A DNA stretch of 64,000 nt from Metabacillus litoralis (GCF_003667825.1 NZ_CP033043.1:3156001-3220000); one strand, 5' to 3'. Shown: positions 21,143-31,078, counted from the first letter of the stretch. Numbers and translations: made by a program. Notes: generated by a model from the letters alone, not told the origin.

Positions 21143-22318
21143 TTACAATAATTCAAATACCCCTGCAGCACCCATTCCGCCACCAATACACATTGTTACG
21201 ACACCAAATTGTTCATTTCTTCTTTTCATTTCATGGATTAATGAAAGAGTTAACTTTGCACCAGAACATCCAAGTGGATGACCAAGTGCAATTGCTCCAC
21301 CGTTTACATTCACTTTATCTTCGTCAAGTCCTAGCTCTCTAATAACTTGAATGGATTGAGAAGCAAATGCTTCATTTAATTCAAATAAGCCAATATCTGA
21401 AAGCTCCAAGCCTGCGTATTTTAAAGCTAAAGGTACAGCAGCAACTGGACCAATTCCCATAATTTCAGGAGGAACTCCGGCAACAGCAAATGACCTAAAC
21501 TTCACCAATGGTTGGTAGCCAAGAGATTGAGCTTTTTCCCGATCCATCAGCATAACAGCTGCAGCTCCGTCACTTGTTTGTGAAGAATTACCTGCTGTGA
21601 CAGACCCTTTTACTGAAAATGCCGGCTTTAATGTAGCAAGTACTTCTGAAGTTGTGTTTGCTCGAACACCCTCATCCTGATTGAACGTAACAACCTTTTC
21701 ATGTAATTTATGATCAGGTCCAACTGTTCTTACTGGTACATCTACAGAAACAATTTCATCATCAAATTTTCCTTCTTTAATTGCATTTGCCGCTCTTTGA
21801 TGACTTCTTACTGCAAAAGCGTCCTGCTCTTCACGTGTGATACCATATTTTTTGGCAACAGCTTCAGCAGTGTGTCCCATGCCCATATAATATTCTGGAG
21901 CTTCTTCAGCTAGCTTTGCATTTGGCCTGACAACATGCCCCATCATTGGAACAAGGCTCATAGATTCAGCTCCACCTGCAATGGTTGTTTCTGAATGACC
22001 TAGCATAATTTTTTCAGCCCCATAGGCGATACTTTGTAACCCGGACGAGCAATAGCGATTTATTGTGATCGCAGGAACTGTATAAGGGAGACCGGCTAAA
22101 GCCCCAATGTTTCTTGCCATATTTAATCCCTGCTCTGCTTCGGGCATTGCACAGCCTATAATGAGATCATCAATATTCCCGTCATAATCCCCTGCTCTTT
22201 TTAATGTTTCCTTTACAGCTAATGCTCCCAAATCATCAGGTCGCATGTTTGCTAACGTACCTTTTTTCGCTCTTCCTACAGGTGTTCTGGCACCTGCCAC
22301 AATAACTGCTTCTCTCAT
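21143..22318 (-). CDS. fadA: Acetyl-CoA C-acyltransferase (3-ketoacyl-CoA thiolase) FadA
   Basis: A 391-residue thiolase. Nucleophilic Cys90 in NRYCSSGLQS, the GGAIALGHPLGCSG histidine motif and the C-terminal CIGGGMG cysteine are present. It performs the last step of beta-oxidation. GGGAGG precedes the ATG; it lies between fadN (26 bases upstream) and fadE. Confidence 0.97.
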   Translation of the reverse strand: MREAVIVAGARTPVGRAKKGTLANMRPDDLGALAVKETLKRAGDYDGNIDDLIIGCAMPEAEQGLNMARNIGALAGLPYTVPAITINRYCSSGLQSIAYGAEKIMLGHSETTIAGGAESMSLVPMMGHVVRPNAKLAEEAPEYYMGMGHTAEAVAKKYGITREEQDAFAVRSHQRAANAIKEGKFDDEIVSVDVPVRTVGPDHKLHEKVVTFNQDEGVRANTTSEVLATLKPAFSVKGSVTAGNSSQTSDGAAAVMLMDREKAQSLGYQPLVKFRSFAVAGVPPEIMGIGPVAAVPLALKYAGLELSDIGLFELNEAFASQSIQVIRELGLDEDKVNVNGGAIALGHPLGCSGAKLTLSLIHEMKRRNEQFGVVTMCIGGGMGAAGVFELL

Positions 22319-22344
22319 TCTACTAACCTCCCTTTCTTACAGTA

Positions 22345-24729
22345 TTAGTTTCTAAGTGGTTTGCCTTTTAAAAGCATATGCTGCATACGTTGCTGTGACT
22401 TCCCTTCAGCTACTAAGCTTAAAAATGCTTGTTTTTCTAAATCCAGCAAATATTGCTCATCTACTTCTGTACCGAATGGAACCTTACCTCCTGCGATAAC
22501 ATAGGCAAGTTTCTTTGCGATTTTTAAATCATGATCTGAAATATATCCGGAAAGATGCATGGATTGGGCACCGAGTAAAAGAGTCGCATAGCCCGTTTCT
22601 CCCACTACAGGTACTTTGTTGCGGACAGGTGGTTGATATCCGTTATCGTAAAGCTCAATGACTCTTTGTTTTGCATCGTATAATAAGTGATCACTATTCA
22701 CACTGATGTTGTCACGATTGTTTAGGAACTGATTTTTTCTTGCCTCTGCTGCAGAAGTCGATACTTTTGCCATGGCAATTGTTTCAAAGACTTTGTTAGC
22801 AACTGATTGTAAATCAAAGTCTGCTCCCTTAGGCATGTTGCTTAATTGCTTTATATAAAGCTCTTTGTTTCCGCCACCGCCTGGAATCAGTCCTACCCCA
22901 ACTTCTACTAATCCCATATATGTTTCACTTGATGCTTGAATGCTACTTGCCGGTAAGCATATCTCCGCTCCACCACCTAATGTCATCCCAAACGGTGCAG
23001 CAACCACTGGTTTTTTGCTATATTTTATCTTCATCATTGCCTGTTGAAATTGATGAACAACCATTTCGATTTCAAAAATATTATCATCCTGTGCTTCCAT
23101 TAAAATCATTCCTAAATTTGCTCCAACACAGAAGTTTTTACCTTGATTTCCAATAACAAGTCCTTTGTAGTTCTTTTCAACTTCATCAACTGCAAAATTA
23201 ATCATTTGGATAATATCTAACCCAATTGCATTGCTTTGTGAGTGAAACTCAAGCAACGCAACATCATTATCTAAATCAATAAAGCTTGCACCACTATTTT
23301 TCTTAATAACACCATTTATTTGTTTATGTGTCTTTAAATTAATCACTTTAGGGTTTTGTCTTACTTGTCGATACTCACCATTGTTATAGAAGAAAAGAAC
23401 CCCATTTTCTTCTCTGTAGAATGTTCCAAAGCCCTTTCCAAGCATTTCTTTTACCCAACTTGGTACTTGAACACCTTGCTGCTCCATTAATTCAACTGAT
23501 TTTTCTACACCAATTGCATCCCACAGCTCAAACGGACCAGCCTCCCAGCCAAATCCCCATTTCATTGCTTGGTCAATTGCGACAATATCATCAGCAATTT
23601 CACCTAGTAGCTGGGCAGAATAAACTAGTGTTGGTACGGTGATGCTTCTTAACAATGCACCCGCTCGATCATCGCTATAAATAAGCGCTTTCAATTTATT
23701 TGGTAAGCCTTTAGCCTGCTTTGCAAGTTCTACAGATGCTGCCTGCAATCTCTTTTTCTCTTCATATTCAAATGTTTCAGGGTTTAATTCTAGAATTGTT
23801 TTTCCTTCTTTTTTATAAAATCCTTGACCGCTTTTACTGCCAAGCCATTTATTATCAAGCATTTTTTCTAAAAAGCCGGGAAGTTCAAATACTGCTTTTT
23901 CTTGTCCATCCACTTGCTCATGTACATTTTTCGCCACGTGTGCAAATGTGTCCAAACCTACTACATCAAGTGTTCGGAAAGTAGCACTTTTTGGTCTACC
24001 GATAATTGGTCCGGTAATAGAATCAACCTCACCGACACTATAACCGCCTTTTAACATTTCTTGGACTGTTACTAGTAAGCCATATGTTCCAATTCGGTTT
24101 GCAATAAAGTTAGGCGTGTCCTTTGCTACTACAACACCTTTTCCTAACACATCTTCACCAAATGTTTTCATAAACGATAAAACAGCCTTGTCAGTATCTT
24201 TTGTTGGAATGATTTCCAATAGCTTTAAATATCTCGGTGGGTTAAAGAAATGGGTGCCTAAAAAATGCTTTCTAAAGTCATCTGAACGACCTTCAGCCAT
24301 TGCTTCTACTGAAATACCTGATGTATTTGAACTAATAATACTTCCTTGTTTTCTATGTTCATCAACCTGCGCAAACACTTGTTGTTTGACAGCTAAATTT
24401 TCAACAACAACTTCAATAATCCAATCAGCCTCTGACAATTGATTCATATCATCCTCAAAGTTACCGACCTTAATGAGTTCGAGGTTGCTCTTCACCGTAA
24501 GTGGTGCCGGCTTTTGTTTTAAAAGTTTTTGAACAGCTGTTGATGCGATACGATTACGTACAGCTTTATCTTGTAATGTTAAACCTTTTTTTACCTCATC
24601 GTCATTTACCTCACGAGGCACGATATCTAATAGTAAGACAGGGATGCCGATATTTGCTAAGTGTGCTGCAATTCCTGAGCCCATCACTCCTGAACCTAAC
24701 ACAGCAGCTCTCTTAATTCGCTGGACCAT
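22345..24729 (-). CDS. fadN: 3-hydroxyacyl-CoA dehydrogenase / enoyl-CoA hydratase FadN
   Basis: A 794-residue bifunctional enzyme for the middle steps of beta-oxidation. N-terminal NAD-binding GSGVMGSGIAAHLANIG (residues 12-28), HFFNPPRYLKLLEIIP of hydroxyacyl-CoA dehydrogenase, and a C-terminal crotonase domain (GLVIGNQGKNFCVGANL, PFGMTLGGGAEICL). The dehydrogenase-first domain order is that of B. subtilis FadN. First gene of the operon; the FadR operator begins 18 bases upstream of its ATG. Confidence 0.96.
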   Translation of the reverse strand: MVQRIKRAAVLGSGVMGSGIAAHLANIGIPVLLLDIVPREVNDDEVKKGLTLQDKAVRNRIASTAVQKLLKQKPAPLTVKSNLELIKVGNFEDDMNQLSEADWIIEVVVENLAVKQQVFAQVDEHRKQGSIISSNTSGISVEAMAEGRSDDFRKHFLGTHFFNPPRYLKLLEIIPTKDTDKAVLSFMKTFGEDVLGKGVVVAKDTPNFIANRIGTYGLLVTVQEMLKGGYSVGEVDSITGPIIGRPKSATFRTLDVVGLDTFAHVAKNVHEQVDGQEKAVFELPGFLEKMLDNKWLGSKSGQGFYKKEGKTILELNPETFEYEEKKRLQAASVELAKQAKGLPNKLKALIYSDDRAGALLRSITVPTLVYSAQLLGEIADDIVAIDQAMKWGFGWEAGPFELWDAIGVEKSVELMEQQGVQVPSWVKEMLGKGFGTFYREENGVLFFYNNGEYRQVRQNPKVINLKTHKQINGVIKKNSGASFIDLDNDVALLEFHSQSNAIGLDIIQMINFAVDEVEKNYKGLVIGNQGKNFCVGANLGMILMEAQDDNIFEIEMVVHQFQQAMMKIKYSKKPVVAAPFGMTLGGGAEICLPASSIQASSETYMGLVEVGVGLIPGGGGNKELYIKQLSNMPKGADFDLQSVANKVFETIAMAKVSTSAAEARKNQFLNNRDNISVNSDHLLYDAKQRVIELYDNGYQPPVRNKVPVVGETGYATLLLGAQSMHLSGYISDHDLKIAKKLAYVIAGGKVPFGTEVDEQYLLDLEKQAFLSLVAEGKSQQRMQHMLLKGKPLRN

Positions 24730-24746
24730 TACATTTCCCCCTTATT

Positions 24747-24764
24747 TGAATGAATACTCATTCA
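24747..24764. promoter_or_regulatory. FadR operator
   Basis: TGAATGAATACTCATTCA is an 18-bp sequence matching the B. subtilis FadR consensus TGAATGAMTANTCATTCA at every specified position. It lies 17 bases before the fadN start, so it would act as a repressor site very close to the start of translation, relieved by long-chain acyl-CoA. Confidence 0.93.
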
Positions 24765-24915
24765 TTTTTCTCCCAAAAAAAATGAACCTTACGAATGAGC
24801 TCCTTTAATAATAATATAAAAGATTTTAAAAATTTGTTCAATAGATTTATCATATTTTTTACTAAATAATAAAATTCATCTTAGGAAAACCTAATTTAGC
24901 AGGGGGTGATACTTC

Positions 24916-25071
24916 ATGGCACGTTTAAAAAAATCTCCATCAAAAGCAGGTGTTAGTGCTGCAAGTGTAAAAGGGAATGCTGGTCCTAATAACGAAAAGG
25001 CCAGTGGCGGTAAGCGCACTAGTCAAAATCAACAATACAAACAGCATAATATGGGCAGTGACAATATGTAA
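24916..25071 (+). CDS. yuzL: YuzL-family small spore-associated protein
   Basis: A 51-residue, Lys/Gln/Asn-rich protein beginning MARLKKSPSKAGVSAASVKG. AGGGGGTGAT precedes the ATG and a terminator follows. The PSKAG-SAASV-GNAGP pattern and the location between fadN and fadM fit YuzL, a small, SASP-like protein family of sporeformers. The assignment is from recalled family pattern and synteny. Confidence 0.8.
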   Translation: MARLKKSPSKAGVSAASVKGNAGPNNEKASGGKRTSQNQQYKQHNMGSDNM

Positions 25072-25078
25072 AAGTGTA

Positions 25079-25118
25079 AGTCTAAGGGGTCTGACATAGG
25101 TTGCAGGCCCCTTCTTAG
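25079..25118 (+). terminator. Terminator after yuzL
   Basis: CTAAGGGGTCTG pairs imperfectly with CAGGCCCCTTCTTAG and is followed by TTTT; it lies 8 bases after the yuzL stop and between convergent genes. Confidence 0.75.
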
Positions 25119-25138
25119 TTTTCCAGTGGCTATTTCGC

Positions 25139-26056
25139 TTAGCGTTTAAAAATCCCCTTCAAAACAAACGCTACATTAGCAGGCCTTTCTGCCATTCTTC
25201 TCATAAAATATCCATACCAATCTGTCCCAAACGGTACATAGACACGCATTCGATATCCTTCTTTCACTAGATCTAATTGCTTTTCAGGTCTAATACCATA
25301 CAGCATTTGAAACTCAAATTGATCCTTTGGTATCTTGTGTTGATCTACAAGCTCTTTTGTATAGTCAATCATAGTATCATCATGAGTTGCTACTGCTGTG
25401 TAATGTCCATTAAGTAGATGCATTTTAATAATTTTTTTAAAGTTCTCATCAACATCCTTTTTATCTGGAAAAGCAACATCTGATGATTCTTTGTAGGCAC
25501 CCTTCACCAGCCTTAAGTTCGCCTCATAGCGACTTAATTCCTCAACATCCTGAACAGTGCGGTATAAATATGCTTGAACAACTGTCCCTACATGTTTATA
25601 ATCCTTTTTCAATGTCTTAAAAATTTCGAGCGTTTTTTCACATCTTGAATGATCTTCCATATCAATTGTTACAAATACATCATACTTTTCAGCTGCTGTT
25701 AATATACGGCGCATATTCTTTAAAACTACTTCATCAGATATATCTAAACCCATAGAAGTAAGTTTAATTGAAATTTGTGATTTCAGCTGACTGGTTCCTA
25801 TAGCTTCAATTGCTTTAATACAATGATCAGCTGTTTCTCTTGCTTCCTGCTCATCCTCAATAAATTCACCCAGGTAATCTAATGTCACATCAAGGCCTTT
25901 ATGATTAAGATCCTGAATTACACCTTTTGCCAAATCAATTGTGTCACCAGCTACGAATCTTCCTGCTCCAAATCTTAGTCCATATTTTTTTGCAAGTTTA
26001 GTCAACGTCTTATTCTTGGATAAAAACATAAAAGAGTTTCGTAATAATTGTTCCAC
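25139..26056 (-). CDS. fadM: Proline dehydrogenase FadM (YusM)
   Basis: A 305-residue FAD enzyme converting proline to pyrroline-5-carboxylate. Barrel motifs TIDMEDHSRCEKTLE, VVQAYLYRT, LVKGAYKESSDVAFP, ATHDD, FEFQMLYGIRPE and the C-terminal RMAERP are visible. AAAGGAGGG lies correctly for the GTG at 26056, which gives the usual family length; the upstream in-frame codons are therefore not coding. It is the yusM equivalent beside the fad genes, although proline oxidation is unrelated to fatty acids. Confidence 0.93.
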   Translation of the reverse strand: MEQLLRNSFMFLSKNKTLTKLAKKYGLRFGAGRFVAGDTIDLAKGVIQDLNHKGLDVTLDYLGEFIEDEQEARETADHCIKAIEAIGTSQLKSQISIKLTSMGLDISDEVVLKNMRRILTAAEKYDVFVTIDMEDHSRCEKTLEIFKTLKKDYKHVGTVVQAYLYRTVQDVEELSRYEANLRLVKGAYKESSDVAFPDKKDVDENFKKIIKMHLLNGHYTAVATHDDTMIDYTKELVDQHKIPKDQFEFQMLYGIRPEKQLDLVKEGYRMRVYVPFGTDWYGYFMRRMAERPANVAFVLKGIFKR

Positions 26057-26325
26057 TTGAAAACCCTCCTTTTGCGTTCTTATTCCATATTCAGTCCATT
26101 TTTTAGTCAATTAGCCGAATGTAACCGCATTCATTATATAAGAATTAGTGGAATACAAGTTATTTGCAAAATGACATATTGATTTATGTCTTATCAGATC
26201 TGTATTCCTCTTATCAATAGTATATGTTTTGAAGTTAAAATCGGTTAAGGATCTCTTTTCCGATTGCATAATACACTATTGGAGTGGAACGATAAAAGGG
26301 TATGAAATTGTAAGGAGGGTTATTG

Positions 26326-26598
26326 ATGCAGCAGCAAAATATGCAACAGCAGCAACAGCAATCAATGATGATGCAGCCACCTAATGTAATCACATCCAAA
26401 GACCAGCTCTACCTAACAGATATGCTTTCGTGGAATCTTTTAGCTATGAAAAAAGCCCACTTTTTTGCATCTCAATGTCAAAATCAAGAAGTTAAAAATC
26501 AATTCGAACAAGTTGGTCAAATGCACAATCAGCATTATCAAAAAATCTTATCACATTTACAATCTCAGCAGCCTTCATCAGGTGCTCAACTTCAGTAG
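26326..26598 (+). CDS. yusN: Spore coat-like protein YusN
   Basis: A 90-residue protein with a poly-Gln/Met N-terminus (MQQQNMQQQQQQSMMMQPP) and a helical CotF-like half (LTDMLSWNLLAMKKAHFFASQC). AAGGAGGG precedes the ATG at 26326. CotF-family domains form ferritin-like helical pairs in spore coats. It is followed after 14 bases by a second CotF-like gene, forming a two-gene coat operon. Confidence 0.88.
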   Translation: MQQQNMQQQQQQSMMMQPPNVITSKDQLYLTDMLSWNLLAMKKAHFFASQCQNQEVKNQFEQVGQMHNQHYQKILSHLQSQQPSSGAQLQ

Positions 26599-26612
26599 GA
26601 GGTCAGGTAAGT

Positions 26613-26942
26613 ATGGATCGTAAAATTAGCAATGCAGAAACACAAGTGCAGGAAGGACCTATGATGAACGATCGTGATTTTGCAAATGATTTATTATCAA
26701 CCGAAAAATATTTAACTTCTTCTTATTCAACTGCACTTAACGAAGCAAGTCATCAAGCACTATACCAGGATCTTTCTACAATATTTAATGAAACACAGCA
26801 GGCTCAAAGAGATCTCTATAATCTAATGTTTAAAAATGGATGGTATTCCCTAGAAGCCGCTGATACACAGAAACTTCAACAAGCATATCAAAAGTTTTCA
26901 ACAACCATTCAGCAGCAATCTCCATATGGAAATACTCAATAA
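26613..26942 (+). CDS. CotF-like spore coat protein
   Basis: A 109-residue all-helical protein with the CotF core (MNDRDFANDLLSTEKYLTSS, FNETQQAQRDLYNLMFKNGWY). AGGAGG lies before the start and overlaps the end of yusN, so both are co-transcribed. Expected in the spore coat; no promoter of a sporulation sigma factor could be assigned with confidence. Confidence 0.88.
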   Translation: MDRKISNAETQVQEGPMMNDRDFANDLLSTEKYLTSSYSTALNEASHQALYQDLSTIFNETQQAQRDLYNLMFKNGWYSLEAADTQKLQQAYQKFSTTIQQQSPYGNTQ

Positions 26943-26952
26943 TCTACAAAAG

Positions 26953-26985
26953 AAAAAAGCTCACTTCATAGGAGAAGATGAGCTT
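26953..26985 (+). terminator. Terminator between coat genes and yusU
   Basis: AAAAGCTCA and TGAGCTTTT form a 9-bp stem with a loop of about 14 bases. It lies just after the coat gene and before the 3' end of the convergent yusU gene. Confidence 0.75.
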
Positions 26986-27240
26986 TTAATCCTTCTTTTT
27001 TATTTGACGAAACTGTTCATTTAGGTCCTTGATTTCTCCAATAATACTTTTTAAATCTTCTTTAGCTTCTGGATAGGTCGAGTTCCAATGTTTAGCTAGC
27101 GGTGGCATTGACTTGGAAATATGGGTGTACAATGCCCACATCTTTACTTTTTCTTTTAATTCATCAGATGATTCACCTAATAATAATTCTGTATATTTTT
27201 CAAGCAGCCCTTCAAACTGATCTTTTAATTGTTGCTCCAT
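26986..27240 (-). CDS. yusU: YusU, DUF2573 family protein
   Basis: An 84-residue soluble, mostly helical protein with the DUF2573 pattern (FEGLLEKYTELLLG, KVKMWALYTHISKSMPPLAKHWN). GGAGGTGACG precedes the ATG. It is 15 bases downstream of the siderophore reductase gene and so probably in its operon, as yusU is adjacent to yusV in B. subtilis. Function unknown. Confidence 0.85.
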   Translation of the reverse strand: MEQQLKDQFEGLLEKYTELLLGESSDELKEKVKMWALYTHISKSMPPLAKHWNSTYPEAKEDLKSIIGEIKDLNEQFRQIKKKD

Positions 27241-27254
27241 TGAACGTCACCTCC

Positions 27255-28010
27255 TCACTGAGTCATTGGTTGTTTACATTCAATTGGACATGTTTGACAG
27301 CGATCTCCGTTTTTTGAAGTAAAGTAAAATAAACAACAGGTGGAACGTTTTCTCACATTGTTTTTCTTTTCATGAAAATACATTGTTAGAGGATTTTTAT
27401 TTGTTAGACCAAAAGCTTCAGCAGGCGCATGTAATATGACATATGAAAAGTCTTCCTTTACCTTTGACTTCATTTCATCTGAGATACCTTCATCCTCGAG
27501 TAAAGATTCGTACATCCAGAAAATGTAGATCGCAATATTTTCCCAAAGTATGGACTTTGACACTTTCGAAGCTTTGGATACGTTAGAAAGAATCATCGTA
27601 ATATTTTCTTTGAATAAGGCTGTGATAACAGTTTCCCTCCAACTGTCTCGATCAGGATCTGGAGTTGTTACGACCAAGTCATTAAAGTAAAAGCTTGGTA
27701 ACCAAATTGGATCATCATCATCTGTTTGAAGTGACAGGTTGTTAATGCTACTGTTTATTCCTTTATCGTAGCTGGTCATGCAATATAATACAAGTGCTGC
27801 CAAAAAGGCATATCTTTTTACTAACATAGACCCGATGACAGAGTGTTTATTTGTATTAAGCTTGTTTTGTAGTATCTCATCATAAAGAGCTGCTAGTTGT
27901 TTTTGTTGAAGTAATTCAATACCCTCAATGATTGAACCATTTGTTTTTCTCTCTAGTATAAGTCGGTATTTCGTTAATGATTCTAGTTCTTCTTTTGTTA
28001 ATTCAGCCAT
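27255..28010 (-). CDS. Ferric-siderophore reductase, FchR/FhuF type
   Basis: A 251-residue protein whose C-terminus has the [2Fe-2S] ligand set CC-x10-C-x2-C (CCLFYF..., DRCQTCP), as in FhuF and in B. halodurans FchR. The N-terminal part is the IucA/IucC C-terminal-like fold common to these reductases. The role would be reducing Fe(III) from an imported hydroxamate/citrate-type siderophore. It overlaps the yusV stop by 8 bases, so is translationally coupled to the transporter. Confidence 0.87.
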   Translation of the reverse strand: MAELTKEELESLTKYRLILERKTNGSIIEGIELLQQKQLAALYDEILQNKLNTNKHSVIGSMLVKRYAFLAALVLYCMTSYDKGINSSINNLSLQTDDDDPIWLPSFYFNDLVVTTPDPDRDSWRETVITALFKENITMILSNVSKASKVSKSILWENIAIYIFWMYESLLEDEGISDEMKSKVKEDFSYVILHAPAEAFGLTNKNPLTMYFHEKKNNVRKRSTCCLFYFTSKNGDRCQTCPIECKQPMTQ

Positions 28011-28821
28011 TTAATACCCCAACTTCTTTTATAATACATCTTCCTCTTCCATGAGGTATGCAAAGAGGTGTTCCAAAAATAGGATCTACTGTAACTTCAC
28101 AATTCATTTGAAATACATTTTGTACTAAACTGCAGGTAATTACTTCTTCAGGCTTTCCTTGTGCATAAACTTTTTTATCCTTTAACGCTACAAGATTATG
28201 GGCATAGCGACAAGCTAAATTTAAGTCATGAAGAACCATAACAATCGTACGATTTTCACGTTCATTTAATTCAAATAAAAGATCTAATATTTCGATCTGA
28301 TGTGTCATATCTAAATAGGTTGTAGGTTCATCTAGCAGAATAATATCTGTTTGTTGCGCAAGAGTCATGGCAATCCATGCACGTTGTCGTTGCCCACCGG
28401 ATAAAGAATCGACTGGTCTTTCCGCTAAATCCTCTAACCCTGTTGCTTTTAAGGCATTTGAAACAGCGTCTTCATCCTCCTTCGACCATTGCTTTAACCA
28501 GCTTTGATGTGGATATCTACCTTGTTTTACAAGCTGCAGTACGGTTAATCCTTCAGGTGCAATTGGACCTTGCGGAAGGATTGCCAATTGTTTTGCTACC
28601 TCTTTTGTAGGAAGTTTTGCAATAGAATTACCCTCAAGTAAAACTGAACCGTTTCTTGGTTTTAGCAGCCTTGCAATAGAACGCAGTAATGTTGATTTCC
28701 CACAACCGTTACTACCAATAAATACCGTAATTTCACCTTTGGGAATTTTCACATCTAACTCATTAATGATAATTGTATCTCCATAAGAAAGAGTGAGCGC
28801 ATTTGTTTCAATTGCATCCAT
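28003..28821 (-). CDS. yusV: Siderophore ABC transporter ATP-binding protein YusV
   Basis: A 272-residue FepC-type ATPase: Walker A GSNGCGKS at residues 36-43, signature [13 protein letters not shown], Walker [13 protein letters not shown], and the H-loop [13 protein letters not shown]. subtilis YusV energises several siderophore importers. Here it is the third gene of the permease operon. Confidence 0.95.
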   Translation of the reverse strand: MDAIETNALTLSYGDTIIINELDVKIPKGEITVFIGSNGCGKSTLLRSIARLLKPRNGSVLLEGNSIAKLPTKEVAKQLAILPQGPIAPEGLTVLQLVKQGRYPHQSWLKQWSKEDEDAVSNALKATGLEDLAERPVDSLSGGQRQRAWIAMTLAQQTDIILLDEPTTYLDMTHQIEILDLLFELNERENRTIVMVLHDLNLACRYAHNLVALKDKKVYAQGKPEEVITCSLVQNVFQMNCEVTVDPIFGTPLCIPHGRGRCIIKEVGVLNG

Positions 28822-28887
28822 ATAAATCGCTCCTTTTGTATGGCAAATCTAGTTTTTTTCACATGGCTTTAGCCAGAAATCTTACGC

Positions 28888-29943
28888 TTATGAGTTTCTT
28901 GTTTTATATAGTAAGTAAATAAAATATGGTGCACCAATTGCTGCAGTAAACACACCTGCTGGAACCTCTAAAGGAGAAAATAACGTTCTTCCAATTAAAT
29001 CTGCTAACATAACAAGTATTGCACCAAGCAATGCAGAGACAGGCAATAAAGCGCCAAAGGAAGAGCCTACCATTCTCCTTGCCATATGAGGAGCCATTAA
29101 GCCAACAAACCCTATTACACCTGCAAAGGCTACCGATGCCCCTGTTAAGGCAGTCCCCAGTAATAAAAGAAAAAATCGGTTCCTTTGTACCAAGCTTCCC
29201 ACACCTGTCGCCAGTTCATCACCGAGCTCTTGAATGTTCACATTTCGAACTGAAATCAAGCTAATTATTAATAAGATAAGAACAACAGGAAGTAATATGC
29301 GAACCTGTTCCCATGTTGCACCATACACTGTCCCTGTAATCCATACATTTGCTTGTGATGCTTGATATATTGGGCCCTTCACCATAAAAAGTGTAGTTAA
29401 AGACTGTGCTAGCATGGATAGCCCGATCCCAATAAGAACGAGTCGTACAGAAGAAGATCCATTCTTCCAAGAAAGGAAGTAAACAAGTATGCCTACGATG
29501 GTTGCCCCAATAAAGGCTGCAACAGGCATCCACTTAACACTTACAATCAATGAGTTGTTTCTATCGCTAAAAAGCATCAGGAAGCAAACAACACCAACTG
29601 CTCCTCCACCTGTTATTCCAATAATATCTGGTGATGCTAATGGATTACGTATTAAACCCTGTAGTATCGCACCTGCTACTGCTAAGCTTATTCCAACTAA
29701 TAAAGCAATAATAATACGAGGCAATCGAAATGAATAAATAAATAGTTCATCCATCTCTGTACCGAATCCAAACAAGGTTTTCAAAACATTAATAGGGGTA
29801 ATAAAAACCTCTCCAATGCCTGTACTTAACATAAAAATTAAACATGTAATACCTAACAAAATACACGATATAAAAAATGCCCTTTTATCTATTAAAAAGG
29901 AGAGAAAGCCTGCTCCTAACCTTAATTTATAATATTTTTTCAC
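28888..29943 (-). CDS. yfhA: Iron-siderophore permease, FecCD family (YfhA-like)
   Basis: A 351-residue FecCD-type permease with about ten membrane spans and family motifs RLPRIIIALLVGISLAVAGA, GLIRNPLASPDIIGITGG and GFVGLMAPHMARRMVG. The GTG start at 29943 is in a 4-base GTGA overlap with the upstream permease stop, indicating coupled translation of the heterodimer. Nearest role: YfhA in the YfiYZ-YfhA schizokinen/arthrobactin system. Confidence 0.9.
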   Translation of the reverse strand: MKKYYKLRLGAGFLSFLIDKRAFFISCILLGITCLIFMLSTGIGEVFITPINVLKTLFGFGTEMDELFIYSFRLPRIIIALLVGISLAVAGAILQGLIRNPLASPDIIGITGGGAVGVVCFLMLFSDRNNSLIVSVKWMPVAAFIGATIVGILVYFLSWKNGSSSVRLVLIGIGLSMLAQSLTTLFMVKGPIYQASQANVWITGTVYGATWEQVRILLPVVLILLIISLISVRNVNIQELGDELATGVGSLVQRNRFFLLLLGTALTGASVAFAGVIGFVGLMAPHMARRMVGSSFGALLPVSALLGAILVMLADLIGRTLFSPLEVPAGVFTAAIGAPYFIYLLYKTRNS

Positions 29944-30941
29944 TTTCCGAACCCCCTACGTGCAATATAAATAAAAAAGGGAGTTCCGATAAACGCTGTC
30001 ATAACTCCTACTGGCACCTCTTCAGGCATAACAATATATCTTGCAAGAATATCTGCAAACACAAGGAGTGATCCTCCTAAAAAGGTACTAAAAGGGAGAA
30101 TCCAGCGATAATCATTACCAACTAAAAATCGGGCGAAATGAGGAATAACAATTCCGATAAAAGCAATCGGTCCAGCAACAGCAACAGCTCCTCCCCCTAA
30201 AACAATAACAAGTAATGCTCCTATAAGCTTTACTACTCCTGTTCGCTGTCCTAATCCTTTTGCAACATCTTCCCCCATTGTTAACACATTTATTTTTTGT
30301 GAAAGAATCATACTTAATATAATGGCAGGTAAAACATAAGGAAGTACCATATACAATCCTTCCAACTTTCTACCTTGAATAGAGCCAGCTAACCAAAATA
30401 ACACTTGATCAAGGGCCGCTTCGTTAACAACTAATAATCCTTGTGTAAGAGAAGAAAACAGTGCTGCCATTGCTGCACCTGCTAATGTTAACTTCATTGG
30501 AGTTAGCCCTTCCCTACCAAATGACCCGATAAAATAAACAATAAAAGCTGAAAAGGCTGCACCTGCAAAGGCAATCCAAATATAAGCCTGATATGAGTTA
30601 ACATAAAACACTGAAACTGCTACAACAATAAAGAATCCTGCACCGGCATTTATTCCGAATACACTAGGAGATGCTAAAGGATTTTTTGTTAAGGCTTGCA
30701 TAATAGCACCGGCTAGTGCAAGACTTGCTCCGACCACAGCCCCTATTAATGCTCGAGGTAATCGAACATCATACACAATAATATGTTCATTTGTACCATT
30801 AAAGTTAGTAAAAGCCTCATAGACCGTTTTTAAGCTTGTATCTGTGTACCCAAATACAAGACTCCCACACATTAAAAAAATAAGTAACATGAATCCTAAA
30901 ACTAAACCAACTGATTTTTGATAAGAAGATTTTAATAACAT
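29940..30941 (-). CDS. yfiZ: Iron-siderophore permease, FecCD family (YfiZ-like)
   Basis: A 333-residue FecCD permease: RLPRALIGAVVGASLALAGA, ALTKNPLASPSVFGINAGAG and GPIAFIGIVIPHFARFLVG. First gene of the minus-strand operon yfiZ-yfhA-yusV-reductase-yusU; AGGAGCAGCT precedes the ATG. A Fur box lies 59 bases upstream. Confidence 0.9.
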   Translation of the reverse strand: MLLKSSYQKSVGLVLGFMLLIFLMCGSLVFGYTDTSLKTVYEAFTNFNGTNEHIIVYDVRLPRALIGAVVGASLALAGAIMQALTKNPLASPSVFGINAGAGFFIVVAVSVFYVNSYQAYIWIAFAGAAFSAFIVYFIGSFGREGLTPMKLTLAGAAMAALFSSLTQGLLVVNEAALDQVLFWLAGSIQGRKLEGLYMVLPYVLPAIILSMILSQKINVLTMGEDVAKGLGQRTGVVKLIGALLVIVLGGGAVAVAGPIAFIGIVIPHFARFLVGNDYRWILPFSTFLGGSLLVFADILARYIVMPEEVPVGVMTAFIGTPFFIYIARRGFGK

Positions 30942-30999
30942 AGCTGCTCCTATAGTCTTACTTTTATTTCATAACAATCTTATCAAAAATTAATGATTT

Positions 31000-31014
31000 T
31001 GAATATCATTTTCA
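31000..31014. promoter_or_regulatory. Fur box for the permease operon
   Basis: TGAATATCATTTTCA matches the Bacillus Fur 7-1-7 motif TGATAATNATTATCA at 12 of 15 positions (N counted) and lies in the yfiZ/binding-protein divergent region on the permease side. Confidence 0.75.
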
Positions 31015-31022
31015 ATTAGATA

Positions 31023-31051
31023 TTGACATTTGTCCTAATACCTTTTATCAT
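31023..31051 (+). promoter_or_regulatory. SigA promoter of the siderophore-binding lipoprotein gene
   Basis: TTGACA at 31023-31028 and TATCAT at 31046-31051 with a 17-base spacer. The start of transcription would fall near 31058, directly before the Fur box at 31064. Confidence 0.8.
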
Positions 31052-31063
31052 TTTCGTTGTAAA

Positions 31064-31078
31064 TGAAAACGATTATCA
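31064..31078. promoter_or_regulatory. Fur box for the siderophore-binding protein gene
   Basis: TGAAAACGATTATCA matches the 7-1-7 motif TGATAATNATTATCA at 13 of 15 positions and covers the start of transcription of the plus-strand gene, so Fe-loaded Fur would block it. Confidence 0.88.
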
